From positions 3,682,977 to 3,746,976 of the forward strand of contig JASKMD010000006.1 in the NCBI GenBank assembly GCA_030144725.1: 64,000 bases of DNA, read 5' to 3'. Numbering within the stretch: position 1 is the first letter of the stretch; each line of letters begins with the position of its first letter. The notes beneath the pieces were generated by a model, which saw only the letters and a program-made list of their open reading frames with translations, did not search any database and was not told the DNA's origin. The DNA is from Haematococcus lacustris (Eukaryota > Chlorophyta > Chlorophyceae > Chlamydomonadales > Haematococcaceae). This document shows, one piece after another, positions 10,616 to 22,490 of the stretch. Position numbers and translations under genes: made by a program.

Positions 10616-13393
10616 CCGCCACTCCAAATGGTGGTGGTGCTGCTGTTGTTGCTGCAGAGCTGCACTGGCTTCAGCCCTACCAGCCACCAGCGGGCCAGCT
10701 TCCTGCTCGATTGCCTAGCGGACCTGCGGCATCGACTGCGGGCGCGAGGGGCGGACCTGATTCTGCGCAGGGGCCAGCCTGAGCAGGTGCTGCCCCGCCT
10801 GCTGGCTGAGCTGGGTGCGCGCCATGTGTTGTGCCATTGGGAGGCTGCCCCAGAGGAGCAGCAGGTGGGTTTGGGGGGCAGCAGCAGGTGGGAGGGGGGG
10901 CAGCAGCAGGTGGGAGGGGGGGCAGCAGCAGGTGGGAGGGGAGGCAGCAGCAGGGCAACAAATGCTAGTCGAGCAGGGTAGATAAGGACCTTTGACAAGC
11001 ATTAGGGGCGAGGAGCGTGGCGCTGGAGGCAGGAAGTGAGCGTAAGCTGCTGGCTATGCAGCAGTCAGGCCTGGGTCTCAGGGCAACGGGTGAGGAGTTG
11101 ACCTGGGGGGTGAGGAGTGAGGAGCGAGGGCGGTGGGTGAGGAGTTGGGCTGGGGGTGGGCGATGGGAGGAGCAGAGGGTTATGGTGGGCAGTCACTGGG
11201 GTGGGTGCCGGCTGCTGTGTATGGACTAAGGTGGAGAGGGCGGTGGCCCAGGCGGTGGCGGCTGAGGGCGGGCAGCTTTTGGGCTTCTGGGGCGCCTCCA
11301 CCTTGCACCACACACTGGACATGCCCTTTCAGTGAGTGCTGGGCGGCAGGTGTGACCAGGGCCATGCAAGGTGTGACGAGGGCTGGTCAGGGTGTGACCA
11401 GGGCCAGGCAGGGTGTTACTGGCCAGCATATGGTCTGTGAGGCACAGAGGCTAGTGGCCCCACACTGCTGCCCATCACACCTCAACATGGCCCCTCAACA
11501 CGGCCCAGGACATGGGGGTTCATTAATGAGACCTCACAGACCATGCAGTAATTCTTTGTAGGCTGCCAGACAGGGATGCCAGCAGCTGAGGCTTGGTGCG
11601 CTGCGGCCTTTTAGAGGGAGGCCCTGCTCTACCTGTTGCGGCAAGGCAGTGTCTAGGGCAGCACCTCAATCACAAGGCAGCATTCCAGCCACACGGCTGC
11701 CCCTTAGCTCCACATCAGCGCATCCGCATTGCACGCTAGCATGAAACCAGCCACCAACCAAGGTGCATGTGGGTGTGGGAGCATGTTGAGCGCAGGCTGG
11801 ACTCCATGCCTGCCACCTACACAGCGTTCTGTGATGCGGTGAAAGGCATCCCAGTGCGCCCTCCCTGCCCTGCACCCGACAGCTTCAGCCTGCCCACCAG
11901 TGCAGGGAGGTGGGTGAGGCTGGATCTTGGACATGGGGCAGCTGCAAGTGAGGGCCGCCAGCTGGAACCCCTCCTGGGGACCTTTCCTAGGAACCCTAGT
12001 CAGACCACCCTTGTTTAATAACCTTAGTCAGGGAGTGGCTGGATTCAGGAAACCCTGCTGGGGCATTGAGGCAGGAGTCACATTGGAGCATCATGGAGGG
12101 AGGGGGTGAACCGCTACGCTGCCCCCTCATTTCCTGGCTTCTCAGCCCCCCTTACTCCTCCGCCTCGCCTCACACCTGCTCGCTACCAGCTGCCTGGCTG
12201 GGCTCCTGGCCAGCTGGGCCTGCTAGCCTGCCAGGAAGCTCAGCAGTCCCACCATGCCTCCCAAACTACAACCACCTGGTCTGACTAGGAGTAGAACCCA
12301 CGACCTGTGGGGTGCGCCCGACTAGAAGCATGGCAGGGATCCCAGCAACCAGCACCCCTTTGAGCTCCACCAATCCCATATGCCGCAGGATGCCAGGTGA
12401 TGTTCGAGCATATCACACAATTTTAAATGATGCATGTGCTGCCAACAACTGCAACTTCTGTTCCCTCTGCTGTGCAGCTTGACGCATGTTGGCAGGCTTC
12501 CTAAGTTGCCTGAGCTGGGTTTCCCGTCACCTTCTCCAGCAGCCAATGGACCTCTGGCCGGCCTCAGAGGGGGAGAGACGGAAGGCTTGCAGCAGCTGGC
12601 CCATTGGACCTGGCAGGGGGCAGCCAGGCTGTGCGGTGGAAGTCAGGAGCAGCAGCAGAGGCAGCAGCAGCGGGGGCAGCAGGGGCAGGGTCAGCAGCAG
12701 CAGCAGAGTGGAGCTCCTGTGCAGCAGATCAGCCCCTGGCTGGCACTGGGGTGCTTGTCCCCTCGCCAGGTGGGAGCATGCTGAGCTGCTGCTGGCAGGC
12801 CGAGTAGGGTCACGTAGTCTCACGTAGGGTAGAGTAGTCTCACGTAGGGTAGAGGCTGGGGAGGGGCCCTGCAGGCAGTAAGGCAGTCAGCCACATCATC
12901 GCATGGCTGCTGCATGTGCCTCCCCCATGCCACTGCGCCGCTGATGTCATGTGCGGCAGCTGATGCTGTGCAAGCATGGTGGTGGTGATGCTGTGTTGTG
13001 GTGCACCCGCCCAGGCAGTCTTAGACAGCGCAGTCAGGCTACTGCTGCCGACAGTCAGGCTCACAACAGCAGTCACAGGCCCCTCCCTGGCCTGCACTTC
13101 AGCACCTGCTGCACACCGTGATTCGTGCAAAATGTACCACCACCGTTATCATCACCATCACCATCGCCATCATCACCGCCATGGTCATCACCGCACTTGC
13201 CCTGATGACAATGAGGGTGCTGGTTCCACAGTATCATTCTGGTGTGCATAGCACATGTTGCAGTGTGATGAAGTGTGATGGTGGCGCCGTCATGCGTCTG
13301 TGCACAGGTTTACCGCCAGCTGCAGCAGCAGGTGCAGCAGGCGGGGACTGACAGCTGGGTAGTGATGGAGCTGCTTTGGAGGGACTACTTCAG
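9632..13393 (+). CDS. CRY-DASH-like cryptochrome/photolyase, 3'-truncated
   Basis: Six exons keep phase: start region to 9850, 10658-10864, 11231-11331, 11796-11909, 12496-12769 and 13308-13393. The first encodes LVWLRSDLRLQDHEPLRHAC and YCFDPRDY, the photolyase alpha/beta N-domain. The second has HQRASFLLDCLADLRHRLR and RRGQPEQVLPRL, typical of CRY-DASH. Later exons carry LPFQ/MPATYTAF, ISPWLALGCLSPRQ and VMELLWRDYF, the start of the helical FAD domain. The rest of that domain (the RGRQ-type FAD-binding motif and the DWRxGA and NWGNW blocks of the family) was not found before the next gene at 15401. Exon 5 carries a Gln-rich insert encoded by CAG repeats. The start is uncertain: 9632 is one in-frame ATG, and the frame is open upstream. 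It is either a truncated pseudogene, a shortened protein or a local assembly loss. Family members bind FAD and an antenna and repair or sense UV/blue-light damage. Confidence 0.75.
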
Positions 13394-13529
13394 GTCAGCA
13401 GCACCTCCCAAGAGGATTCACTGCATGCTGGCTGACTCCACGAGTATAAGTATGATTGTTTGACTGTGAAGATGACTGTTGGACTAAGAATATGATTACG
13501 AATTATACTGTTCGATTATGAGTACCGTA

Positions 13530-13715
13530 GTGATACGCCCTGTTGGTGATTTCACCAAATCAATTTGTCACCAAATTGTATCTCCTATTGTTTGAGCATG
13601 GATTTTGAGTGAAAATTCGTTGAGCTGTTTTTCGTCACCATATTGTATCACCTTCTTTTTGAGCTTGAAATCTGGGTTTTCACCAAATCTGCGTATCACC
13701 AACAAGGCATATCAC
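13530..13715. mobile_element. 186-bp MITE with TA target duplication
   Basis: The left end GTGATACGCCCTGTTGGTGA and the reverse complement of the right end, GTGATATGCCTTGTTGGTGA, differ at two of 21 positions. TA dinucleotides flank both sides (13528-13529 and 13716-13717), the signature of Tc1/mariner-type insertion. The AT-rich interior has no ORF and contains further CACCAAAT words in both orientations. It sits just after the last detectable exon of the CRY-DASH-like gene. Confidence 0.85.
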
Positions 13716-13717
13716 TA

Positions 13718-15400
13718 TGGTATGAGTATGACTAATAGATTATGAGCTTGACTAAGTGAATGTGAGTATGCACCAAGTCTAGGAGTACGTATGTTGCAGC
13801 AGTGCCGACAGGCGAATGTCATGAAGTAATAATGACAATGATGATGATGGTGATGATGAGGATAAGGATGAGGATGAGGACTGCGTGCCAGGTGGTGCTG
13901 TTCCTGACCCCTGCCATGACGACAAACATGCACATCAGCGGGGCATTTGCAGCAGCAGGTGCAGTGGGAGCAGCAGGTGCAGTGGGGCTGTACTAAGCGA
14001 CTACTGTCCAGCACGTGACCTTCACCTACTCCATGTGCATCGCATGATTTTGGGTGACACAGGCGGGCTGTGTCTCGTGCTGCTTGGTGAACCCTGTGCA
14101 GGTTGCTGGCCATGAAGCACCACACGCCAAGGCACGACGACTGGCGACAAAGGCACACAGCTGACCCAGGAGGGGTGCCACTCTGTGTGTGACAACACAG
14201 CTGCCGGAGCTCGACATGGGCAGCTGCTAGTATCAGTAGAAGCAGCAGCAGCATGTGCTGTTGACAAAGCAACCTCAACGGTTTATAATGGGGTTCGGTT
14301 TTGCTGTTCAAACTGTTGATGTCTTCCCATCGTGTAGAGATTTTATTGAGTTGAGCGTTATTTGGCCGGTCGCGCCCCTATTAAGAAGGCTTTGGGTGGT
14401 GCGTTCCCAATGGCCGGCAGGCTGGCGTACAGGCTCGCACCTTTGCTGGGCACATGCATGTGGCATTGCCAGCATGGTATAAACTTCAAAGCAACTTGCC
14501 GCCACCATTGCTGCCTCCGACGCCGCTGTACTCGGATACCGACTTCAACCCAAGCCCCGCCTGCTGCCCCCTGCTGCTGCTGCCCCCTGCTGCTGCTGCC
14601 CTCAGGCAACCAACTCTTGGCCGCTTGGCTAGAACTATATGAGCCCAGGATAGCTAACCTGCTTGAACTGCAGCTGGCAGCAAGGGGTGTGAATGAGCCA
14701 GCATGTCATGTGCCTCCAAAGGGCACCTCCAATACTTGCCATAGCGTGGCTGCCACCTGATAAGGCACATGGCAGTGGTGTTCTCACGCCGCACATCTAT
14801 GGACGCTGACGCTGCTGTTTCTCTTTGCACACAGCAGCAGACCACAATGCCCTGCCAGCCCGCCATGTAGCTCATTGCTCCCCATGTTGGCATCATCTGC
14901 GATGTCCACCCCCCTCTCTGGCTGCGCTGCATTGGGTGAGATGGGGGAGGGCCCTGGGAACGCAAGACACCAGCCACCTGCCACCCAAAACTGGTCCCTG
15001 CCCCCACGAGCTGTCCAATCCTCGGCATACTCCGACCTTTGGGGGTTGGCTTGTATCCACCCAAGCCCTACCTCCTTAGTCTATTACTACCCCCACAAGA
15101 TGTCCCCCCAGGATGTCGCCCCCTTCACCCCACAAGGTGTCTTGAGCGGGGTGGGATAATAGCGCCAAACAATGTCAACAGCTGTGCCCTGCTTCTGCAG
15201 TGGTACAAGACCTGGTGGCGCGAAACTGTCAAGTTGTTGAAGGTCACTCCAAACCCCACTCCAGTTGGCAATTGTGAAGCCCGATGGTACCGCACTGACA
15301 GCCGGATGTGGCCTGGATGATCTCGCGGCACACTCTCGTCACTCGACATGATGCGACATCTTTAGCTAGGTTTGCCAGGAGGCCACGACACCCTTTGGTC
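13718..15400. other. Intergenic stretch between CRY-like and hydrolase genes
   Basis: I searched for the missing cryptochrome exons here and saw none. There is a degenerate GAGTATGACT-type repeat (13718-13790), a GATGATGAGGATAAGG purine run (13835-13880) and short GCTG runs near 14570. An open frame at 14605-14757 encodes LLAAWLELYEPRIANLLELQ but belongs to no family I know. Confidence 0.5.
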
Positions 15401-17274
15401 ATGGTTACGGCTCATGAAACGCGAGTGGAGTTCTTGAACACGCAACAGAACAAGCTCGTTGGTGTTTTTTGCGATGCCGGTAGTGCGGAGGTGGTGCTGT
15501 TATTACACGGCTATGCAGGTGAGGTAGGAATCTAGCGGCAATTAGCTCGATGCAAGCCTGGGCAACCTGGATGCATGCTTGTGCAAGCTATTGTCTGACC
15601 ACAGCCAGCAAGGATGGGGGCTTCCTTCCAGCCATGGCAAAAGCCTTTGCACAAAAGAAGCTCAGTACTCTGCGCTTTGATTTTGCTGGCAACGGAGAAA
15701 GTGATGGTGCGTTTGAGTTCGGGAACTACGCCCAAGAGGTGAGGTGTAGCAAGGCACTGGTTGGCTGTTGCAGCTGTGGACCTGGCAGCTGCAGCAGCGC
15801 ACAACATACCTCCCAGGCCTGCGGGTTTTGTAGATGCATTGACGAACCACAATCCTTCACTGTCAAACACCAGCCATCAGCATTGCTTGAAAGGCCGCAT
15901 CAGCAATCACGCACTGCTACTACCAGGTATCTTGACCCAGCAGCCGCAGTCAGCTGCACTGACCCAAACCCGCATGACCTCAGTGGCGGCTGCTGTTGCG
16001 TGAGTGCAGACCTCAGACACGCGATGCGCTGTTCAATACGTGAGGGAGGCACTGAGCAAGAAGGTTGTTGCTGTGATTGGTGAGGGTCCATGGTACGAGC
16101 CCCAGGGCTTTCAACCCGTACACACACCTTGACTCACACATATACTAGCAGCTGTGCACCAACCCTTGTGCGTCGGCCAGCTGATGTCAAAGCACTTACA
16201 GTGGCTAAGGCCAACGTCTCGCTGCACAAGACCAGCGTATGGGCCTAGGCCTGCTCTGAGCATTTGATGGGTAGTGCTGATGCTGCTTTGATGCCTCCAG
16301 GGTGCTGCACAGGCTTTACGTCCACCTCCAGCCTTTGTAGGGGCTGCTGCCGGGTGTCAGGAGATTATTATTTTTTACATCATGCAGCAGGCCCACATCA
16401 TGCAGTGCTGCGTGTGCAGGCCACAGCAAAGGTGCCAACGTGGCCCTGTTGTACGCATCTCATTATGATGATGTGCCCCTTATCGTGAACATTGCTGGGC
16501 GCTTCGACATGAAGCGAGGCATCAAGGTGGGTGGGCTGCACAACATCAGTCTGCATGACAGCAGCCAGGAGGCGAGCAGAAAGGGCTGCAACACTCGCTG
16601 CGATGCCAGGCTTGCCATGCATGCATGTGCCACGGCATGCAAGGTTACAGTTGGCTGTGTGCAGCATACGGCCCATTCCCACTGACCAGTCCTGACCTGT
16701 ACTGCCGTCATGCAGGAAAGGTTTGGCGAGGAGGTCCTGGCCAAAGTGGAGAAGCTGGGTCAGGTGCCAATGACTGTGACCACTGACACTGGAGGTACTG
16801 TGAAGTGGCTTCTGACCAAGAAGGCAAGCAGATGCAGAGCAGCAGCACTACAGATGCTCGTCATAGTCAGCCAACTTGGCAGCTGTGGGCATGGTGCATT
16901 GCAGAGTTTGGCTGAGCGCATGCAACTGGACATGGAGGCAGCGGCACGCCGCATCACACTCAGTGAGGTGCTCACAGTGCATGGCACAGCAGACACTACC
17001 ATTCCTCCAAAGGACGCAGAAGCTTTTTCCAGGTGAGGCTGTGCGTGTTGTAACTGAGCAGCTAGCAGAAAGTCCATGGAACCCACCTATTCATGCCCAA
17101 GACATGCACAGTGGCTGGCGTCCTCAAAGACACAACCGTGTTTTGCTTTGCAGGTGTATACGGCAGCACTGCTGCTGGATGCTGGAGGGTGCAGATCACT
17201 GCTTTCGAAGCAAGGCACACACTGACCAGATGATTCGCAAAGTGGTAGAGTATGTACACCAAGGCCTGCTATGA
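15401..17274 (+). CDS. Alpha/beta hydrolase (plant esterase-like), seven exons
   Basis: Exons are 15401-15518, 15605-15738, 16010-16079, 16420-16526, 16716-16823, 16905-17032 and 17154-17274. All phases agree and give about 261 residues. The order matches a plant serine-hydrolase family: LVGVFCDAGS and LLLHGYA, then RFDFAGNGESDG, the nucleophile elbow GHSKGA (Ser110), IAGRFDMKRGI, VHGTADTTIP (Asp209) and EGADHCF (His237), so the catalytic triad is complete. Intron 5 has a GC donor (AAG|GCAAGC). ATG 15401 fits the family's start; an in-frame ATG at 15308 would add 31 residues that could be a transit peptide. Substrate and compartment are not readable from sequence. The gene ends 211 bp before the channelrhodopsin ATG on the same strand. 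Confidence 0.88.
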
Positions 17275-17485
17275 CCCACGGCGGCAAGCAAAGGCCTGCT
17301 TGGCAGCGGATGAGCATTTGGCAATGCCTGTTTGTTCGTGAGTGCCCGACCGACCGTGAGGGACCGAAAACCCGGCTCTCTCATGACATCCCTTCGCTAC
17401 CCTTCACACGCGTCCTTCACACATTTCCACACTTGCAATTGGTTTTGACCAGAGTGCATTGGATTCTCCGTAGGAGAGGCTCGAC

Positions 17486-20400
17486 ATGTTGTCAAACATG
17501 ATGGGTTACTCGCTCCTGGCTGCGTTGACTTTGCTTTGTGTCTCCCCCTATCCTCGCGCGGAGGCCAGCTTGAGCAAGTTTAAGCTTCTTTTTGACGAGG
17601 GTCCAGGGCTTGTGCCGAATAGCACCGTTGCGTACGGAGAAGAGATATACCGGGGATTTCACACACTTGAAGCCAATAGCGACTGGGTTGTTGGTAAGCA
17701 ATGTATGGGACGATTGGCCTAGATGCTAGAAGGCATTACTTGGTCATACATGGAGGCGGCCTACTCAATGCCATGTGTACATTTGGCCTTGCATCCGCCA
17801 ACATGCTGTCAATCCGCTGTGCGCAGGACCTCGCGATACATGTTACTGTGAGAAGTGGGCTAAGAGGTAAGCTGCGGCTACAATGTTAGCATTCCCCTTT
17901 CCCCCTCCCCCCCTACCCTGTGCGCTGAGCTATCCGCGACCTTGCCGTTGCAGCCATGGCACGAAGGACGAGAAGCTCGGCGCAGTCGTTGCCATGGTAA
18001 GGGCGATGACGAGCTCCAGCTCAAGACGTTTGGGGCATACTCATGAAAATAGGCCACTGCACTGCCTTGCAGTTTATTGTATTCGGCTCTTGTGTGGGTG
18101 CACTCATCTTCTATGGCGTCGCAGCATGGCGCAGTACATGTGGATGGGAGGAGGTGTACGTGTGCGTCATTGAGTGTGAGTGAGAACGCCTCAGTGCCCA
18201 CATCCACATGTGCAACCCTACATTCGACACCAACAAGCACGGACCACTTGATGCTCTGCAGTGTGTCATGTGCTCATTGCAATCTTCCATGAGATTGAGT
18301 CCCCATCAACGCTGTACCTCAGCACCGGTAACCAAGTCCTGTGGCTGCGCTATGCGGAGTGGCTGCTCTCCTGTCCAGTCATCCTGATCCACTTGTCAAA
18401 TCTTACGGGTAGGGGCGGCAGCAGCAAGCCTGTATGTGTGCTGTTAGTGATGTCAGCAAAACCAGGTTCCCTTCATTCATTCTGTATTCATTCCGTATTC
18501 ATTGCAGGCATGAAGGATGATTACTCCAAGCGCACCATGGGCCTCCTCATCAGCGACATTGGCACCATTGTGTTTGGGACCACTGCTGCCATGAGCCCAC
18601 CAGGTTACTTGAAGATCATCTTCTGGTTCTGTGGGCTGTGCTATGTGAGTTGTGCACTAAGCACCGCACAAAACTGCCTTTCACAGCAATGTACCAGCAG
18701 TGTGCCTTGACAGTGTTCTTTATGTTGTTCTCTGTGCAGGGTATGATCACCTTCTACTTGGCTGCTAAAGTGTACATAGAGGTGTGTACATGTAGCAGTA
18801 CACTGTCATGATTCCACGATGGTATGATACGCCAGCGTGGCACGTCACTAGCAGTTAGCTAGCATGTCCTCCCGCCCTGCAGGCCTACCACACCGTGCCC
18901 AAAGGCATCTGCAGGAAAATAGTACGCGCCATGGCATGGGATTATTTTGGGTGCGAGACTGGTCCACTCCCACCAGCCCACCCAGCCCCTCTCATTGTCA
19001 TCTGTCCAACAAGACTGACGAGGCCAGCAACACATCTGCTGCACTGGGCTGCGGCTGCAGGTCTTGGTGTATGTTCCCCATTCTGTTTGTGCTGGGGCCC
19101 GAGGGCTTTGGCCATATCTCCGCCTATGGGTCAGTGATCGCCCACCAGGTCCTGGATATCACCAGCAAGAACTTGTGGTACGTCAGGCCTCTTGTTGCCC
19201 GGCCGCCTAACACCACCACCTGCAAGACCCTCCACCTCCTTCACCCTTACTTGTCAAGCCCTCAATAACTCTCCATCAGTTGTTCAGTAGCCGGGGGGGG
19301 CAGTGCAGTGACTGGTCTCCATGACTGCATGGCAGTCACCAGGAAGCCACAGGACCGACTTCACAGCAGCAGCAGTTGAAGCACAACCTACCAACCGCTG
19401 GAGACCATTCTGCTACAGCTGCCCCCCTTCCCCCTGTCACCACCACCAGCGAGACCCTCCACCCTCTTCCCTTCTCAAGACCTGTCCATAACAATACATG
19501 GCTCCTGCGGGCCATGGAGGGGCATGTCGGTACTGGCCTGATGTCGGTGCTGGCCTGTGTTGCTTGCATGTGCAGGTCGCTGATGGGCCACATGCTCCGC
19601 GTGAAGGTCAGTGGCAAACCAAAAGTGTCACTAGCCGGCTGTGGCTGTCACTATTTGTCAGTTGCAGGCAGAGCAAGCTCTAGCTGACAGCTGGCGGCAA
19701 GGCTGGTTATTGCAATAGTGTGACATTGTGATGACGGAGGAGGTGTTACATTGTCAGCATTGTCAGCAGAGCATGTGTAAGGCAACAGCGCAACGTCAGG
19801 TAGTGGTCAGGTTAATGCTGGGTCAGCTTCCACTCTTACTGAGCAGTTCATCAAAACCCTTCCACATCCTTACAATGTGTTGCTGCTGTCATGCAGATCC
19901 ACGAGCACATCATCGTGCATGGCAACATCACCAAGAAGACCCAGTTCACGGTAAGCTTAAGCACCAGCCACCACACTGTTGCCATGTGCTCAATGGGATG
20001 CTAAATACTGTTTTGTCCTGCAGCTTGCTGGGGAGCCTGTTGAGGTGGAGGAGTATGTTGACACAGACAACATCAAACCAGAAGAAATGGACCAGGTCCA
20101 GGACAAAGGCACCCAGGCCATAGCCAACCGGCAGTCATTCATGGTCATGCGCAACCGCATGCAACAGCAGGTATGCTATCAGCAGTCTTAACTCATCTGC
20201 TGCCATCTACATGGCAGGCATCACCTCGCCACTACCTGCCGTCGCCCTGTTCGTGGCACCTTCCTATTTGCCCTTGACGCCTTGCACATGCTCTGCTCGC
20301 TCTGCTGACGCTGACTGCTGACACTTGCCGCTACCACCACCACACTACCAGCCCCAGTCCTGCCCTAGTCCTAACCCTATCTTCATGCCTGCCATGTTAA

Positions 20401-21559
20401 AAGGGTGTGGAGGTGCATGCTTCTCTGAACCCCAACGACCGTGACCAGACGGAGATGGGCATGATGGGCGGAGCAGTGACCATGGGTCAGTGGGGCATGG
20501 GTGGCACCGGCAGCAGTGGGATGGGCCTGGGCATGGTGGCCAAGGCGATTGAGGAGCCAGCAGCCAGGGTGGGCCCAATAGACCCTGGGCGGGTCATCCT
20601 GTGCTTGCCCGACGCTGCGCTGGTGGACTTCTGGCGCGTCCAGGTAAGCTGCTAGTCACGGACAGTGTGAGCCATATTTTCAGACTCTCTTGGCTGGCTC
20701 AGTAGCCTCCTATGCAGCTTGTCATGATGAAGTAACATCTCACTTGAATCACTGAATTTGCTTTGCTCAAGATCTGCACTAGTATGAACTGCTTTGCATG
20801 CATTTCTCCTTTGCTGGAGTTCTGCAGCATGGCATTGCCCGTATCACACCCTGTTTTCACCTTTTTGGATCATTGTCACCTCCCTGTCTGCTGCAGTTCT
20901 CCTCGCTGCCCGCCTCCTTTGAGGTGTACCCCTCAGTGGGCCAGGACATGGCCATGCAGCTGGTGCAGCAGTCCCTGCAGCTAGGCGGTGCCCAGTTCTG
21001 CGACTTTGTACTGCTGTCCCCAGACTTCCTGCAAGACCGCAGCCCCTCTGGCCTGGTGGCGCGCCTCAAGATGCAGGGCATGAGGGTGGCTGCCTATGGC
21101 TGGCAGCCAGCTGGGCAAATGCGGGAGCTGGTAGAGGGCAGCAACGTGGATGGCTTCCTGGAAGGCCCCACAGCCCCTCATGGCATCAACCGGACTCAAT
21201 TCACCACCCTGGTGTTCCGCATGCAGCAGCTGAAGAAGATGGCCTCCATGGCAGGGATGGGTGGCATGCCAGGCATGGCCAGTCTTGTGCCTGCCCAGCC
21301 CTTCCCAGCTGCAATCAACACTGTGCAGACCCCGCGCCAGATGGGCCAAATGCCAGCTGCTTTCCCCGGGCAGGGCATGGGCACCCCCACCACTGCCAAC
21401 CCGCTGTTTGCACCAGTCTCAGCCAGCCAGCCCACCTCACCCCTTTCACCTGGCCTGGCGGCACCTGCCCAGGCGGGGGCAGGGGCGGAGGGCGAGGCTG
21501 CCATGATGCAGCAGCTCATGGCTGAGATCAACCAGCTGCGGGCGGAGCTACAACGGTAA
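17486..21559 (+). CDS. ChR: Channelrhodopsin, light-gated ion channel, 14 exons
   Basis: Exons: 17486-17693, 17827-17866, 17954-17996, 18073-18175, 18262-18408, 18508-18644, 18740-18781, 18883-18950, 19061-19177, 19576-19606, 19897-19950, 20024-20170, 20404-20643, 20897-21559. Every phase agrees, giving about 679 residues. A signal peptide (1-27) and an NST glycosylation site (45) precede TCYC, whose two Cys form the intermonomer disulfides in the family. Seven helices follow. Key residues, with Chlamydomonas ChR2 equivalents: E131 (E90), counterion E164 (E123), gate pair C169/D197 (C128/D156), D295 (D253) and retinal Lys299 (K257) in DITSKN. Differences: H134 for K93, A138 for E97, S168 for T127, and one extra residue after helix 4 (MSPPGY). 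The C-terminus keeps the conserved GRVILCLPD...FEVYP...DFVLL module of algal channelrhodopsins. In flagellate algae these proteins sit in the eyespot membrane and drive phototactic currents; ion selectivity here is not proven by sequence. Confidence 0.96.
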
Positions 21560-22139
21560 GCTGGTGTGACCAGTGTGACGGTCACCAGCACATGCGTCAC
21601 ATCAAGTGGTGGCCATGAAGTGGCCAGCATCGCCTCTGTCATGACATGATGGTAATCAACCACATAGGTTATTCAACTCACCAACTCTTAGTCATAACCA
21701 TCAATTGCATATGCATCTGGTCATCTGCATGTGCATGGGTTCTTTGCAATGATGATGCCATTCCACATGCTGCACTCATCATTCATGCAACCCCTCAATG
21801 CTCCACCACCGCCATAACCCTGTTGCACATGGAGGTTACTGAAGGTCATATGGTCATTACTCGGCATCATGGTGTGGCAAACGCCCCTTTTTGATAGATT
21901 ACGTCACTTATCTCCACTGCAGCACACTGCTCTCGTGATCCAGCCAGCGTTCAGGTACCAGGCATACTAGCCAACGCTATGTCAGACAATACCCCCATGT
22001 CATGATGTCATTTAATTCACATCTTTTAAATGTTTTCATCCGTGTTCTGTGGACGCTTTGAGTGTGCCGCCTCCTGTCAGATTTCCTCATCAAGAGTTCA
22101 TTAGGGTGATGTGGCTTACACCGCTTAAGCCGTCAGCCG
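21560..22139. other. Region downstream of the channelrhodopsin
   Basis: No gene recognised. The stop codon of the upstream gene overlaps a good splice donor (CG|GTAAGC at 21556-21561), so an alternative 3' exon could lie here, but I see no clear continuation. CATGATG-type words are frequent. Confidence 0.5.
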
Positions 22140-22490
22140 TTAGGCTGCTAGGCCGCCCTCCCCCTCAAGGGGTTCGGGACTTTCTGAAACGCACTTCATA
22201 GCAAGGTGCACAAACAAAGGTGCACATGGGCTCAACATGAAGTCATGCAAGTTCTCATTGTTGTTCTGTAAAGTCAAGGCAAACTCCGGCTGCTCCCTGA
22301 TGGAACTCGTGGCAGTGCACTCAAAGATGAAATGCATGGCGTCATCCACTACCCCCTCTGTGCATCTGGTGCATGTGCGATCAATGAAAGTAACCCCCTC
22401 AAACCGAGCCTTCTCCACCCCCAGACCGCTGTTGCCTAACCTGAACCTAGTCAGGCTCGTGCGAACTTCTGTAGAATCATCAAGAGTTCA
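22101..22490 (-). mobile_element. Non-LTR retrotransposon (LINE) 3' remnant
   Basis: The minus strand encodes a 92-residue end containing CTRCTEGVVDDAMHFIFECT. This CxxC...H...C pattern is typical of the zinc-binding segment at the end of LINE reverse-transcriptase ORFs. The stop is followed by a short 3' tail ending AAGCCACATCA. The same tail recurs at 61474-61540, which supports a LINE 3' end. All upstream RT sequence is missing (5' truncation), as is usual for LINE copies. Confidence 0.75.

Noticed and set aside
12270..12340. tRNA-like segment (GGTTCTACTCC on the minus strand)
   Set aside because: The T-arm does not pair and no acceptor stem or anticodon arm could be built.
16010..16079. 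Frameshift in the hydrolase, because DLRHA reads in one frame and VQYVREAL in another
   Set aside because: With acceptor GTGCAG at 16009 the exon starts in phase and reads TSDTRCAVQYVREAL through; no shift is needed.
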